DNA of 64,000 nucleotides from Psychromonas sp. MB-3u-54 (GTDB lineage Bacteria; Pseudomonadota; Gammaproteobacteria; Enterobacterales; Psychromonadaceae): contig NZ_PJBP01000183.1 of NCBI RefSeq assembly GCF_002836415.1, forward strand, positions 1 through 64,000, read 5' to 3'. The position numbers and the translations under genes are program-made. Positions 8,513 to 16,877 of the stretch are shown here, piece by piece (the stretch's first letter is position 1; each line of letters opens with the position of its first letter). The notes under the pieces were generated by a model, which worked only from the letters and a program-made list of their open reading frames with translations, made no database searches and was not told where the DNA came from.

Positions 8513-9664
8513 TCACAGCGCTGCTTCTAAGATTTTACGCGATCTGCTTAAATCATTATTACCTTTTTCCCCTAACGCAACCATACCATGCTTCTTTAAG
8601 CTTTTTAAGAGTACTTCAATCGAAGCTCTTTCAAGCCCGGCATGATTCAGGGTTGTTGGGACATTCATTATGGTGAAAAAATGAATCGTTTGCGCAATTG
8701 CCTGGTCAATGCGTTGATCTATTGAACCTTCAGTAATAGCAAAAACTCTTTCACCATATTGTAATAATTTATCCTCTTTTTCGATTCTACATATATTCAT
8801 TACTGCGGGTAGAATAATACTTAAGCTGCGCGCATGGTCAATACCGTAATGACCGGTAAGTTCATGGCCAATACCATGCGATGTCCAGTCCTGTGGTACA
8901 CCGGCACCAATTAAACCATTTAAGGCTTGAGTTGCACTCCACATTAGATTCGATCTTACGCTCAGATCGTCCGGTGTTTTTAACACTCTGGGACCCTCTT
9001 CGATTAAATTCAATAATAAAGCCTCTGCAAAACGATCTTGTACTTTTGCATTAACCGGGTAAGTGAGGTATTGCTCCATGACGTGAACAAAGGCACCAAC
9101 AACCCCATTAGCACTCTGACGTGGAGATAAACTTAATGTTGTTGTGGGATCCAAAATAGCAAAAGCGGGGCAAACGAGTGGGGAATTAAATGCAAGCTTG
9201 TCATGTTCTCGCATAACAACCGCGTTTCCGTTACTTTCAGATCCTGTTGCCGGCAAGGTTAATATACAGCCCAGCGTAAGTGCACAATTAACCGCCGCTT
9301 TTGTTTCTAAAATGTCCCAAGGATCAGCACCTTCAAATTTACAAGCCGCTGCAATAAATTTTGTGCCATCAACAACGGAACCTCCGCCAACGGCTAACAA
9401 ATAATCAAAATTTTCCGCTTTGATGATTGCGACAGCTTTAAGTAAAGTATCATATTTAGGGTTAGGCTCAATGCCTGAGAATTCACTCCAATTATGATCC
9501 GCTAAAGCTGCTTTAACCTGATCATATACACCGTTTTTTTTAATGGATCCCCCACCATAAAGTACTAATACTTTCTTGTCTTTTGGTATTTCAGAGGTGA
9601 TTTTACTAATCTGACCTTGGCCAAAATGAATACGTGTATTATTAAAAAAGGTAAAATTATCCAT
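8513..9664 (-). CDS. yqhD: YqhD-type iron-containing alcohol dehydrogenase / aldehyde reductase
   Basis: NADPH-dependent reductase of short and lipid-derived aldehydes, cytosolic. It aligns along its whole length with E. coli YqhD as I recall it: VLYGGGSIKK, SGIEPNP, LLAVGGGSVVDGTKFIAAA, LTLPATGSESN, ALNGLIGAGVPQDW and GHELTGHYGIDHA. ATG 9664 is chosen over 9676 because GGAG sits eight bases before it; the product is 383 residues. The oddity is the metal site. The family motif NGVVDAFVH reads NGVVGAFVH here (GGT codon at 9097-9095), so the conserved Asp ligand is Gly. The three His ligands are kept. Activity may be lost or altered. An inverted repeat lies about 100 bp upstream. Confidence 0.92.
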   Translation of the reverse strand: MDNFTFFNNTRIHFGQGQISKITSEIPKDKKVLVLYGGGSIKKNGVYDQVKAALADHNWSEFSGIEPNPKYDTLLKAVAIIKAENFDYLLAVGGGSVVDGTKFIAAACKFEGADPWDILETKAAVNCALTLGCILTLPATGSESNGNAVVMREHDKLAFNSPLVCPAFAILDPTTTLSLSPRQSANGVVGAFVHVMEQYLTYPVNAKVQDRFAEALLLNLIEEGPRVLKTPDDLSVRSNLMWSATQALNGLIGAGVPQDWTSHGIGHELTGHYGIDHARSLSIILPAVMNICRIEKEDKLLQYGERVFAITEGSIDQRIDQAIAQTIHFFTIMNVPTTLNHAGLERASIEVLLKSLKKHGMVALGEKGNNDLSRSRKILEAAL

Positions 9665-10080
9665 GCTTATCTCCATTTAATAACATTGAAACTTGAGATA
9701 ACACCCGTTGAGGATTAATGAACATTAGCAGTTAAGATCAAATAGTGCTGCATTGTGCTCAATCCTAATAAGGACTTGTTAGGATTCAAATGTCTTAATT
9801 TATTTACTTTAAATTTTTTGACCATTTGATTAAGCGGAAATATCTCGCTCGTTGTATTATAGCAAAGACATAATTAAGTGATGATATTGTAAAACAGGAA
9901 AAACTATTTAGCTGTTGATTTAAATGGGATTATCAGATTTTAATTCAGTGAACAATTTTATTTATATTGGCATTAGCTGTTTATTCTGTCGAAATGTATA
10001 TAACTAATTGGAATAGATTGTGGTGGAAAAAGGCTAATGAACAGATTTTTATCATTAACCTTTCTCTGCAAATTTACAAA
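9665..10080. other. Intergenic region upstream of yqhD
   Basis: AT-rich, no gene supported. It contains the inverted repeat at 9761-9786 listed separately. It also holds the 3' flank of hisIE, without an obvious T-tract terminator. Confidence 0.4.
9761..9786. promoter_or_regulatory. Inverted repeat, possible operator for yqhD
   Basis: AATCCTAA and TTAGGATT form perfect 8-bp arms separated by 10 bp. It lies about 97 bp before the yqhD start and would suit a dimeric regulator. No regulator gene is adjacent; in E. coli yqhD is controlled by the AraC-type YqhC. Function is inferred. Confidence 0.4.
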
Positions 10081-10710
10081 TTAATCAGTATGACGTTCCT
10101 GCAATTTATCCGCAATATCAGAAAGTTGTAAACCTTCATTTTGTAGTAAGACGGTTAGATGATATAACAAATCAGCACTTTCACAAGTTAATTCATCCAT
10201 ATCTTTGGCCATCGCAGCAAGTGCAACCTCAACACCTTCTTCTCCCACTTTTTGGGCTATGCGTTTTGTTCCTCGCGCATAGAGACTTGCAGTATAGCTA
10301 CTTTTAGGTTCAGCATTCTTACGGCCCGCGATTATTTTTTCTAAATCGGCAATAAAAGTGAGTGCAGGCTGTAATTTACCCTTAAAGCAGCTTTCTGTGC
10401 CCAGATGGCAGGTAGGACCAACGGGATCAACTATTGCCAGCAGCGTATCATTATCGCAGTCGGTGCTTAACTCCAGCACATTTAAAAAGTTACCCGATTC
10501 TTCCCCTTTACACCATAAACGCTGCTTGGTACGGCTGAAAAAGGTCATTTTTCCGCTTGTAAGGGTGGCAGTTAATGCCTCTTGGTTTACATAGCCAAGC
10601 ATTAATACTTTGCCTGAGGTGCGGTTTTGCACAATAACCGGCATCAAGTTATCAACTTTTTCCCAATCTAATGTTTTAAGCTGTTCTTCATTCATTAACG
10701 CTTTGTTCAT
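10081..10710 (-). CDS. hisI: Bifunctional phosphoribosyl-AMP cyclohydrolase / phosphoribosyl-ATP pyrophosphatase
   Basis: Steps 2 and 3 of histidine biosynthesis in one cytosolic protein (HisIE, 209 residues). The N-terminal cyclohydrolase half carries [18 protein letters not shown] and the zinc motif DCDNDTLL with CHLGTESCF. The C-terminal pyrophosphatase half carries [20 protein letters not shown] and [13 protein letters not shown]. It overlaps hisF by four bases, as in the standard enterobacterial his operon, and is the last his gene here. Because hisF-hisIE are separated from hisA by 8.5 kb, these two genes probably rely on their own promoter. Confidence 0.97.
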   Translation of the reverse strand: MNKALMNEEQLKTLDWEKVDNLMPVIVQNRTSGKVLMLGYVNQEALTATLTSGKMTFFSRTKQRLWCKGEESGNFLNVLELSTDCDNDTLLAIVDPVGPTCHLGTESCFKGKLQPALTFIADLEKIIAGRKNAEPKSSYTASLYARGTKRIAQKVGEEGVEVALAAMAKDMDELTCESADLLYHLTVLLQNEGLQLSDIADKLQERHTD

Positions 10711-11480
10711 AATCTTATCTCTACCTGCTGTGTTTTAAGGTAAGCCTTTAACTCACCAATATTAATTATCTGCTTGTGGAATACACTTGCAGCGAGAGCA
10801 CCATCAACATCTGCCTGCTTAAAGACTTCGGCGAAATGGCCCATTTCACCGGCACCCCCCGAGGCAATCAGGGGGATGTGGCAAATTGCACGCGCTTGGC
10901 TTAGTTGATCTATATCGTAACCACCACGAACCCCATCTTGATTCATCATATTCAGTACAATTTCACCTGCCCCGCGAGATTGTACTTCTTTGATCCAATC
11001 AAAAGTATTCCATTTGGTGGTCAGGGTTGCCTTTTCATTACCGGTAAACTGTTTAACTTGGTATAAACCCGTTTCCTTGTCAAAGTAGGAATCAATCCCG
11101 ATAACAATACATTGCACGCCGAACTTTTCAGAAAGGCGATTAATTAAACTGGGATCTGCAAGCGCCGGACTGTTAATGGACACTTTATCTGCGCCAAATT
11201 CCAAAATACGTCGCGCATCATCGATAGTTTTGATACCACCGGCCACGCAGAAGGGAATATCAATCACTTCGGCAACGCGGCTTACCCAGCTTTTATCAAC
11301 CACACGTGCATCTGAGCTGGCCGTTATATCGTAAAAAACTAATTCATCCGCGCCTTCTTCTGCGTAACGTTTAGCGAGAGGAACAATATCACCGACAATT
11401 TCGTGATTACGAAATTGTACGCCTTTTACAACTTGCCCGTCCTTGACATCAAGGCAGGGAATTATGCGCTTTGCTAACAT
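10707..11480 (-). CDS. hisF: Imidazole glycerol phosphate synthase, cyclase subunit
   Basis: TIM-barrel subunit that with HisH makes imidazole glycerol phosphate and AICAR from PRFAR. 257 residues, the usual length. It starts with [20 protein letters not shown], whose Asp is catalytic, and ends its barrel with [12 protein letters not shown]; the second catalytic Asp is in [14 protein letters not shown] precedes the ATG. Its partner hisH lies 9.3 kb away, beyond the inserted region. The 612 bp upstream contain no gene, so an acquired promoter there is needed unless transcription from the far his promoter survives the interruption. Confidence 0.97.
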   Translation of the reverse strand: MLAKRIIPCLDVKDGQVVKGVQFRNHEIVGDIVPLAKRYAEEGADELVFYDITASSDARVVDKSWVSRVAEVIDIPFCVAGGIKTIDDARRILEFGADKVSINSPALADPSLINRLSEKFGVQCIVIGIDSYFDKETGLYQVKQFTGNEKATLTTKWNTFDWIKEVQSRGAGEIVLNMMNQDGVRGGYDIDQLSQARAICHIPLIASGGAGEMGHFAEVFKQADVDGALAASVFHKQIINIGELKAYLKTQQVEIRL

Positions 11481-12092
11481 GATGACCTCTTATCTAGTAA
11501 TTTTATATATTTCAAAGTGTTATCCAATATTTTTTGGTTTAATTTAAGTAGCATCATATTTGCATACAAAAATATTAGTTAGCGACAATATTATTGCTTA
11601 AGTATTTGTCCAGTATATAATTATTCATCATTGCTTTGTAGGCTTTTGGGGTACATTTAATGACTTATTTCTTTTAATCAGCACTGTTTCAGTTCTTTTA
11701 TCAGCACCTTTTTAATTGTTAAAACTGCAAACGAGCCAGCTTCAAGTAATTGGGATGTAAATGTTTAGTTCAACAGTTAACCGAAGTGTATCAATGGTTG
11801 AGCTGAATTTCACGGTAATAAATTCACCCGGATAGTTTTTGGGGCTAGGATCTGTGATGTTTGATCATATACAAGGTGGGAATGGCTTTTTCTGTGATTA
11901 CTTTGTCTTTATTAAAGAAAGGAAGCGTTTGCTTTATCAAAATTAAAGATTTGTTTCTGACTTAATGATTGATGGGATGTTGTTGTTTATCATTATTCTG
12001 CCATTATAAAAAATGAAAAATCCGTCGGCGAGAGACAAGCTAGCTTCAATATGAAGCTGGCTTGTCATTTCCTGTGTGATAACAAGCCTGTT
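11481..12092. other. 612-bp intergenic region upstream of hisF
   Basis: No gene supported on either strand. A hairpin at 12034-12066 (GACAAGCTAGCTTC / GAAGCTGGCTTGTC, one G:U pair) sits just beyond the end of the Spy-like gene. It could serve as a terminator, though no T-tract is visible on the minus strand. A promoter for hisF-hisIE must lie in this gap if the genes are expressed separately. Confidence 0.45.
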
Positions 12093-12692
12093 TTAGTGAT
12101 GATATGAGTTGTTATTTTGCATATCCGTTAATTGTTCTTTTTGCTGATTATTCAATAGTTGAAAGATTTGATGCTGCATTTTTAACATGGCAAGCATTCT
12201 TTCACCCATCTGTTTATGATGCTCTGCCATTAATGTTTTAGCTTTATTTTCATCAAAAACAGTATTATTGAGTAATGTCTGCATATCAGCATGATGCACT
12301 TGCATATACCCCATGTTCTGATGATTGCCATTGATTGAAGCTACTGTGATCGCTTGTATCTTCTGTTTCTGCTGGTCAGTCAGGTTTAGCTGTGAAAAAT
12401 TCATCGACATTTCTCCCATACCCATATCCTCTCCATGCATATATTCCCCATGCATATCCTCTCTGTCCATATCTTCCCCATGCATATATTCCCCATGCAT
12501 ATCCTCTCTGTCCATATCTTCCCCATGCATATATTCCCCACGCATCTCCTCGCTATCCACACTCCCCATACCCATCATGCCCATCGAAGAGCCTTCTGAT
12601 GCATGTTGCTGTGCATGTGCAGCAACATAAGAGGTGCCTGTTACTGAAACGGTTAGCACTAGTAGCATTGTTTTAATTATTTTATTGTTCAT
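12093..12692 (-). CDS. Periplasmic Spy/CpxP-like (LTXXQ) protein with Met/His/acidic repeat
   Basis: A signal peptide (KTMLLVLTVSVTGTSYVAAHA) predicts export. An insertion of 15-residue repeats rich in Met, His, Asp and Glu follows (unit MHGEDMDREDMHGEY), then an LTXXQ-type helical domain with LTDQQKQKIQAI. The second LTXXQ copy is degenerate (NNQQKEQLTDMQ). GGAG six bases before ATG 12692 sets the start; about 199 residues. The Spy/CpxP/ZraP family includes periplasmic chaperones and metal-responsive sensors. The Met/His repeat would suit copper or silver binding; that is inference, supported by the adjacent two-component and DUF411 genes. Transcribed after the SHOCT gene, 46 bp away. Confidence 0.75.
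   Translation of the reverse strand: MNNKIIKTMLLVLTVSVTGTSYVAAHAQQHASEGSSMGMMGMGSVDSEEMRGEYMHGEDMDREDMHGEYMHGEDMDREDMHGEYMHGEDMGMGEMSMNFSQLNLTDQQKQKIQAITVASINGNHQNMGYMQVHHADMQTLLNNTVFDENKAKTLMAEHHKQMGERMLAMLKMQHQIFQLLNNQQKEQLTDMQNNNSYHH
12420..12545 (-). repeat. 45-bp in-frame tandem repeat in the Spy-like gene
   Basis: Period of exactly 45 bp: ATGCATATATTCCCC starts at 12435, 12480 and 12525. Two full units and a partial, diverged third are present. It encodes the 15-residue Met/His/acidic repeat and is nearly identical between units, so recent expansion or contraction is likely. Confidence 0.95.
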
Positions 12693-12738
12693 AATATTCT
12701 CCAGATTGATCAAAATAAGTGTAATGTGCAGGCTTTTT

Positions 12739-12936
12739 TTATAAATTTTTCTTTATTTTGTTAAATTGCTGTTCATCTATTTCACCTTGAGCGTAACGTT
12801 TTTTTGCAATGTCTATACTGCTTTCCTTTTTAGTACCATAGGGTTGATAATTAATAATCAACATAAATAAACCAACCCAAAATAGCATCATAAAAATGTG
12901 TCCCCAAAAAGGGATAAAGTGCCAAGAATAGATCAT
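12739..12936 (-). CDS. Small membrane protein with SHOCT domain
   Basis: About 65 residues from ATG 12936: one membrane segment (FWGHIFMMLFWVGLFMLII), then a C-terminal SHOCT-type helix pair (DIAKKRYAQGEIDEQQFNKI). AAGGGG precedes this ATG by seven bases; the in-frame ATGs at 12942 and 12957 are less well placed. It is first in a two-gene minus-strand unit with the Spy-like gene and is divergent from the response regulator. Small SHOCT membrane proteins are often found beside metal-resistance genes; the molecular role is unknown. Confidence 0.7.
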   Translation of the reverse strand: MIYSWHFIPFWGHIFMMLFWVGLFMLIINYQPYGTKKESSIDIAKKRYAQGEIDEQQFNKIKKNL

Positions 12937-13009
12937 AATCATTCCCCTTTTAATCATTCATTCATTTGTTCGTTCCATGTTTATATTTAAGCACTGAGTT
13001 GTGTCAGAA

Positions 13010-13087
13010 GTTTGTCTAAAAAAAGGAAGTTTGTAATAGTTTGTGGCGAAAAGGCGCTTTGACATACTTTGATACAATTAAGATAAA
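13010..13087 (+). promoter_or_regulatory. Promoter and direct repeats before the response regulator
   Basis: TTGACA at 13059-13064, a 17-bp spacer and GATAAA at 13082-13087 fit a sigma-70 promoter. GTTTGT occurs at 13010, 13029 and 13039. The last two are ten bases apart, the spacing typical of OmpR-family sites, so autoregulation is possible. Confidence 0.5.
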
Positions 13088-13132
13088 AAATAACGTAATC
13101 TCTTATTTCATCATCAAGTTAAAGGAATCAGC

Positions 13133-13843
13133 ATGGAACAGCCTCATCTATTAATTGTCGATGACCACTATGAAATTCGTGAATTATTACAGCGTTTTTT
13201 TATACAACATAACTATCGTGTCACTGTTGCCAAAGATGGTAAAGAGATGAAGCGTTGTTTAAGCCTTTCAAACATCGACTTGATAGTGTTGGATTTAATG
13301 TTGCCGGGTGAAGATGGTTTAAGTTTATGTCGCGGATTGCGTGCGTCATCTGATATCCCCATTGTGATGCTCACTGCAATGAGTGATGAAATGGATACCA
13401 TTATAGGTCTTGAGATGGGCGCGGATGATTATCTGGCTAAACCTTTTAATCCTCGCGAGTTATTAGCGCGTATTAAAGCCGTCTTACGCCGTGTAAACAG
13501 TTTAAATTCCCCGCTCTCTGACATTAAACGTTACCATTTTTCACACTGGTCTATTGATCTTCATAAGCGTGAATTAACAGACAAAGAAGGTGTGATGGTG
13601 GTCTTAAGCAGTGCTGAATTTGATCTGTTACGGGTGTTTATTGCTCATCCTCAGAGAGTATTAAGTCGTGACCAATTGTTAGATTTAAGCAAAGGACGTG
13701 ATGGAGGAGTCTATGACCGATCAATAGACACGCTTATTAGTCGCTTACGTAAAAAACTGGAGCTAGATGCCAAACACCCTGAAATAATTATCACCATTTG
13801 GGGCGGGGGATATCAATTTACCTGTGAGGTCACACATGATTAG
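13133..13843 (+). CDS. OmpR-family response regulator
   Basis: 236 residues. Receiver domain with acidic pocket D10-D11, phospho-acceptor D54 (LIVLDLMLPGEDG), Thr/Ser in VMLTAMS and Lys in DDYLAKPF. C-terminal winged helix with DRSIDTLISRLRKKLE and IITIWGGGYQF. It is most like the OmpR subgroup. It overlaps the sensor kinase gene by eight bases, indicating translational coupling. It faces away from the SHOCT/Spy-like genes, which are plausible targets. The specific signal is not set by sequence; the kinase sensor and neighbours suggest envelope metal stress. Confidence 0.92.
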   Translation: MEQPHLLIVDDHYEIRELLQRFFIQHNYRVTVAKDGKEMKRCLSLSNIDLIVLDLMLPGEDGLSLCRGLRASSDIPIVMLTAMSDEMDTIIGLEMGADDYLAKPFNPRELLARIKAVLRRVNSLNSPLSDIKRYHFSHWSIDLHKRELTDKEGVMVVLSSAEFDLLRVFIAHPQRVLSRDQLLDLSKGRDGGVYDRSIDTLISRLRKKLELDAKHPEIIITIWGGGYQFTCEVTHD

Positions 13844-15242
13844 GAAAATATCCCCTAAAAGCTTAGTCTCTCAGATCTGCCTGATTATGTTAATTGGGTT
13901 AAGTCTAGTGCTGTCGCTTTCTCTGCAAATTTATTCCGATGAACGCGAACAAGTACTTAATTATGTTTCTAGTGACAGCACACTTGATCGCCTCAGCTCT
14001 TTGATCTTTATATTAAACAAAACACCCTTCGATTTACATGAAGATATTATCAGCGCAAGTCAAGGCGTAGGCTTTGACTTGTCACTGGATCGCAAGCCGA
14101 TAGTGATCGAAAATAAAAAAAACCTTTTATCAAAGAAGCTGCACGACTTGATTGCCCCGAGTCAAATAAAAGATATTCGTATTGTATCGGTTAAAAGTGA
14201 ACGGCTAGATGCTGGCATGGCGGGCATGGGTAAAATGCATGCAATGGTCAGTGATAATCCAATGCATGCAAAAATGAACAATAGCTACAACTTACAATTA
14301 ACCGGCTCTATTTTATTAGCCAATCAGCACTGGTTAAATTTTAATTCTGCCATTGATCAAGAGATAGTACAGCTCCCGCTAAAAGCAGTTATTTTAGTCT
14401 TTGTTTTCACCCTGCTAATTCTGATCAGTATGACCTGGACGGTAAAGCGCGCATTAAGGCCGATTGACGAATTAGCCGTTGCAGCCAACAAAGTCGGCAG
14501 CGAACGGAATTTTAAAGCACTCCCCGTTATTGGACCGAGTGAAGTGATACCCACTATTGTTGCGTTTAATCAAATGCAATTTAACCTCTCTAAATTCATT
14601 AATGATCGCACTAAAATGTTATCTGCAATATCACATGACCTGAGAACCCCTTTGACCAGTTTGCGTTTACGACTTGAGTTTATAGCGCCAGGCGAGGATC
14701 AGGCGAGAATGCTTGATACGGTGGCGCAGATGGAAGCAATGTTGAAAGCCACGCTCGAGTTTTCAAAAAGTAATTGGCAGAGAGAGGAGAAACAGGAAAC
14801 GGAAATAGTGAGTTTATTAACCACTATTTGTGACGATTATCGTGATCGCGGCCTCAATATTCAATTAAAGAGTAATAACAAATTGGTTTTCCGTTTATGG
14901 CCTATCGCATTTCGCCGAGTGATTGAAAATTTAGTTAATAACAGTATTGCTCACGGGGAAGATGTTCAAGGTAACCTGTATATCTCTATTGAAGCTTTTT
15001 TGACCAGCGGAGTCTTGACAATTTATGTAAGAGATACTGGCAGGGGAATAGATCAAAGTCAGTTTGAAGAGGTTATTAAACCCTTTGTTCGTTTAGATAA
15101 AGCACGTGCTACCCACAATTCAAGTGTTGGTTTGGGGCTAGCAATTACCCACAGTATTATACAGGAACATGGCGGTAAATTAACCTTCAGCAACCAAGAA
15201 AAGGGCGGATTGGAAGTCAAAATTTCACTGTCTGAAAAGTGA
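13836..15242 (+). CDS. Sensor histidine kinase with Met-rich periplasmic region
   Basis: Inner-membrane kinase of about 468 residues. First membrane segment near residue 10-30, then a periplasmic sensor with a Met/His-rich patch (MAGMGKMHAMV...NPMHAKM). Second membrane segment (AVILVFVFTLLILISMTW), HAMP region, H-box with phospho-His 267 (AISHDLRTPLTSL), N-box (VIENLVNNSIAHG) and G-boxes (RDTGRGID, SVGLGLAI). GAGG at 13826-13829 supports ATG 13836 over GTG 13824. The Met clusters resemble soft-metal binding sites; copper sensing is inference. The final codons are duplicated downstream as a 39-bp repeat. Confidence 0.9.
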   Translation: MIRKISPKSLVSQICLIMLIGLSLVLSLSLQIYSDEREQVLNYVSSDSTLDRLSSLIFILNKTPFDLHEDIISASQGVGFDLSLDRKPIVIENKKNLLSKKLHDLIAPSQIKDIRIVSVKSERLDAGMAGMGKMHAMVSDNPMHAKMNNSYNLQLTGSILLANQHWLNFNSAIDQEIVQLPLKAVILVFVFTLLILISMTWTVKRALRPIDELAVAANKVGSERNFKALPVIGPSEVIPTIVAFNQMQFNLSKFINDRTKMLSAISHDLRTPLTSLRLRLEFIAPGEDQARMLDTVAQMEAMLKATLEFSKSNWQREEKQETEIVSLLTTICDDYRDRGLNIQLKSNNKLVFRLWPIAFRRVIENLVNNSIAHGEDVQGNLYISIEAFLTSGVLTIYVRDTGRGIDQSQFEEVIKPFVRLDKARATHNSSVGLGLAITHSIIQEHGGKLTFSNQEKGGLEVKISLSEK

Positions 15243-15343
15243 GTGTATTTAGAATCACTTATTTAACTGTCTGAAAAGTGAGTGTATTTAGAATCACTTA
15301 TTTCACTGTCTGAAAAGTAAATGTATTTAGAATCACTTATTTC
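15227..15343 (+). repeat. 39-bp tandem repeat, three copies, at the kinase 3' end
   Basis: Units start at 15227, 15266 and 15305 (ACTGTCTGAAAAGTGAGTG...). The first includes the last kinase codons and the TGA stop; the other two are untranslated copies. The unit is 13 codons long. Confidence 0.95.
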
Positions 15344-15365
15344 ATGAAATATTTTACTTTTACTT

Positions 15366-15396
15366 TTGACATTACCCTAGGGGGAGGATCTATGAT
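15366..15396 (+). promoter_or_regulatory. MerR-type promoter, 19-bp spacer
   Basis: TTGACA at 15366-15371 and TATGAT at 15391-15396 are separated by 19 bp, the overlong spacer typical of MerR/CueR-activated promoters. The spacer holds TTACCCTAGGGGGAGGAT. The same core, CATTACCCTWGGGGGARG, recurs at 16885-16902. It drives the small exported protein and DUF411 genes. No MerR-family gene is present in the window. Confidence 0.7.
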
Positions 15397-15424
15397 TCTG
15401 ATAAATGACCTAATGTTGCAAGTT

Positions 15425-15733
15425 ATGAAACGAACTTTAAGTAGTCTATTAATATTACCCTTGATGTTTGCTGTTTTTTCAGTTCAAGCTGAACTGGCAA
15501 CTGAGCATTCGATGTCGGGAATTGAAAGTTGCTTGTGTAATGAGGTCGTCGATAATAGTGTGAATAACCCTTGTTCAACAGCCTCGGTTTTATTTTTTGC
15601 GTTGGAACCATTAAATGTTTCAAATGACACTCTCTTTTTTGATCGTGCCGCTTTTGTTGATTATAAAAGTTACCTGCTTAGCCAACATAAGTCGCGTTTA
15701 TTTCGTCCTCCGATTATTTATCTCCGGGCATAA
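15425..15733 (+). CDS. Small exported protein of unknown function
   Basis: About 102 residues. A signal peptide (TLSSLLILPLMFAVFSVQA) precedes a short Cys-containing segment (GIESCLCNEVV) and a C-terminus ending RLFRPPIIYLRA. ATG 15425 is used; an in-frame ATG at 15413 is possible. It directly follows the MerR-type promoter and precedes the DUF411 gene by about 50 bp, so it is probably part of a metal-induced unit. Small exported proteins with a similar C-terminus occur in other metal-resistance loci; I cannot name a family with confidence. Confidence 0.6.
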   Translation: MKRTLSSLLILPLMFAVFSVQAELATEHSMSGIESCLCNEVVDNSVNNPCSTASVLFFALEPLNVSNDTLFFDRAAFVDYKSYLLSQHKSRLFRPPIIYLRA

Positions 15734-15782
15734 CAATTTACAAAATATACGACTTATTATTAACATTAAAATGGACAATATG

Positions 15783-16226
15783 ATGAATAAATTTAAAACA
15801 CTTTTTATTACCCTTTCTCTGTTCGCGGGCAGTGCCTTGGCAACCGAAATGACCTTATACAAATCACCCTATTGCGGTTGCTGTAAAGCTTGGGCTGAAC
15901 AAGTTGAAAAAGCGGGTTTTGAAATAACAGTGATAGAGCAAGCCAATAATAATGAACTGCACAAAGCTCATGGAATAACACGCCAGCTTGCAGCTTGCCA
16001 TACCGCAACGGTCGACGGGTATGTGCTGGAAGGGCACGTGCCCGTTGATGATATTCAGCGCTTACTAAAAGAGAGACCGGGTATTACAGGAATAGCTGTT
16101 CCGGGTATGCCAGCTTCATCACTTGGCATGGACGTACCTAACAATACGGATCCCTATCAAGTTATCGCTTTTAGAAAAGACGGGAAAACGTCTGTCTATA
16201 GCCAGTATCATTTTCCTAATAAATAA
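15783..16226 (+). CDS. DUF411 family periplasmic metal-associated protein
   Basis: A signal peptide (FKTLFITLSLFAGSALA) is followed by the family pattern TLYKSPYCGCCKAWAEQVEKAG, with CxCC at residues 31-34. Later come LAACHTATVDGYVLEGHVP and GIAVPGMPASSLGMD, all typical of DUF411. About 147 residues from ATG 15783; ATGs at 15771 and 15780 are alternatives and GGA lies seven bases before 15783. DUF411 proteins are commonly encoded with copper-resistance genes and are thought to bind copper through the conserved Cys, His and Met. Second gene after the MerR-type promoter; an intrinsic terminator follows. Confidence 0.88.
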   Translation: MNKFKTLFITLSLFAGSALATEMTLYKSPYCGCCKAWAEQVEKAGFEITVIEQANNNELHKAHGITRQLAACHTATVDGYVLEGHVPVDDIQRLLKERPGITGIAVPGMPASSLGMDVPNNTDPYQVIAFRKDGKTSVYSQYHFPNK

Positions 16227-16240
16227 TAGCGTTGAACTGC

Positions 16241-16268
16241 AAAACAGCGCTTAGTGCGCTGTTTTCAT
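16241..16268 (+). terminator. Intrinsic terminator after the DUF411 gene
   Basis: Perfect 10-bp arms AAAACAGCGC / GCGCTGTTTT around TTAGT, followed by a short T-rich stretch. Confidence 0.85.
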
Positions 16269-16359
16269 TTATAACAGATAAGCATTTAACCGATAGAGCG
16301 CAATAGTTGCACAGGCCGGAGACAGTCAATATCTTAGGGTGATGCTGCTAATGCTCTGT

Positions 16360-16728
16360 TTATTTTTTTTTGGGGCTTCGGGCTGGTGGTCGACTGCAAC
16401 AAGATGCTTTATGTGTGCTATTTTCTATCATATTTTGATCGACGAATTTATAATAACCTTGTTTAAAATTGTTCCTCCAACCCCCTGAGAATTCTGCACC
16501 ATGCTTAACTACCAGGCGTTTAATAATGTCTAAATCGATATGCGTCACGTCATAAGCAATCTGCAGCAGGCCGTCTTTAATATCAAGTGTTACGTTCTCA
16601 ATGCCAAAAGCTTCATCTATTTCTGAGACGATTTTAGCTTGGTTAAATTCAGTTAGTCCTTTTAGTTGAAGTTTTCGAATAACTAAATTCACTTCCGTAA
16701 CACCTACTCGGTGCTCGAGATTATTCAT
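16360..16728 (-). CDS. HMA-like (heavy-metal-associated fold) protein with Cys tail
   Basis: 122 residues. The pattern of alternating strands and helices (VTEVNLVIRKLQL, QAKIVSEIDEAFGIENVTLDI, LLQIAYDVTHIDLDIIKRLV) resembles an HMA ferredoxin-like fold. The CxxC metal motif is absent: GLTEFNQAK takes the place of GMTCxxC. The C-terminus has a vicinal Cys pair (ASCCSRPPARSP). AAGGA before ATG 16728 supports the start. A MerR-type promoter pointing at the gene lies about 150 bp upstream and shares its operator with the DUF411 unit, which supports a metal-related role. Homology to HMA proteins is a judgement from pattern, not a search. Confidence 0.6.
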   Translation of the reverse strand: MNNLEHRVGVTEVNLVIRKLQLKGLTEFNQAKIVSEIDEAFGIENVTLDIKDGLLQIAYDVTHIDLDIIKRLVVKHGAEFSGGWRNNFKQGYYKFVDQNMIENSTHKASCCSRPPARSPKKK

Positions 16729-16877
16729 GATTTCTTCCTTATCTTTTATATTTTACATAGAAAATACTGCAAATATTTCTTATTTATTACCCTTATTATT
16801 ATGGCTCCCGTGCAGGTCAGACTATATGTCGATCATTTTAAGCTTGCGGACTCCGGCATCGGGTCACCTTAAGAACA

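Noticed and set aside
12325-12676. Plus-strand open frames opposite the Spy-like gene
   Set aside because: They are shadows of the 45-bp repeat; their products are simple Ser/Pro/Tyr repeats and the minus-strand frame has signal peptide and LTXXQ features.
13836-15242. Assignment as CusS or CpxA
   Set aside because: Only general kinase motifs and Met clusters are visible; a specific orthology cannot be supported by reading alone.
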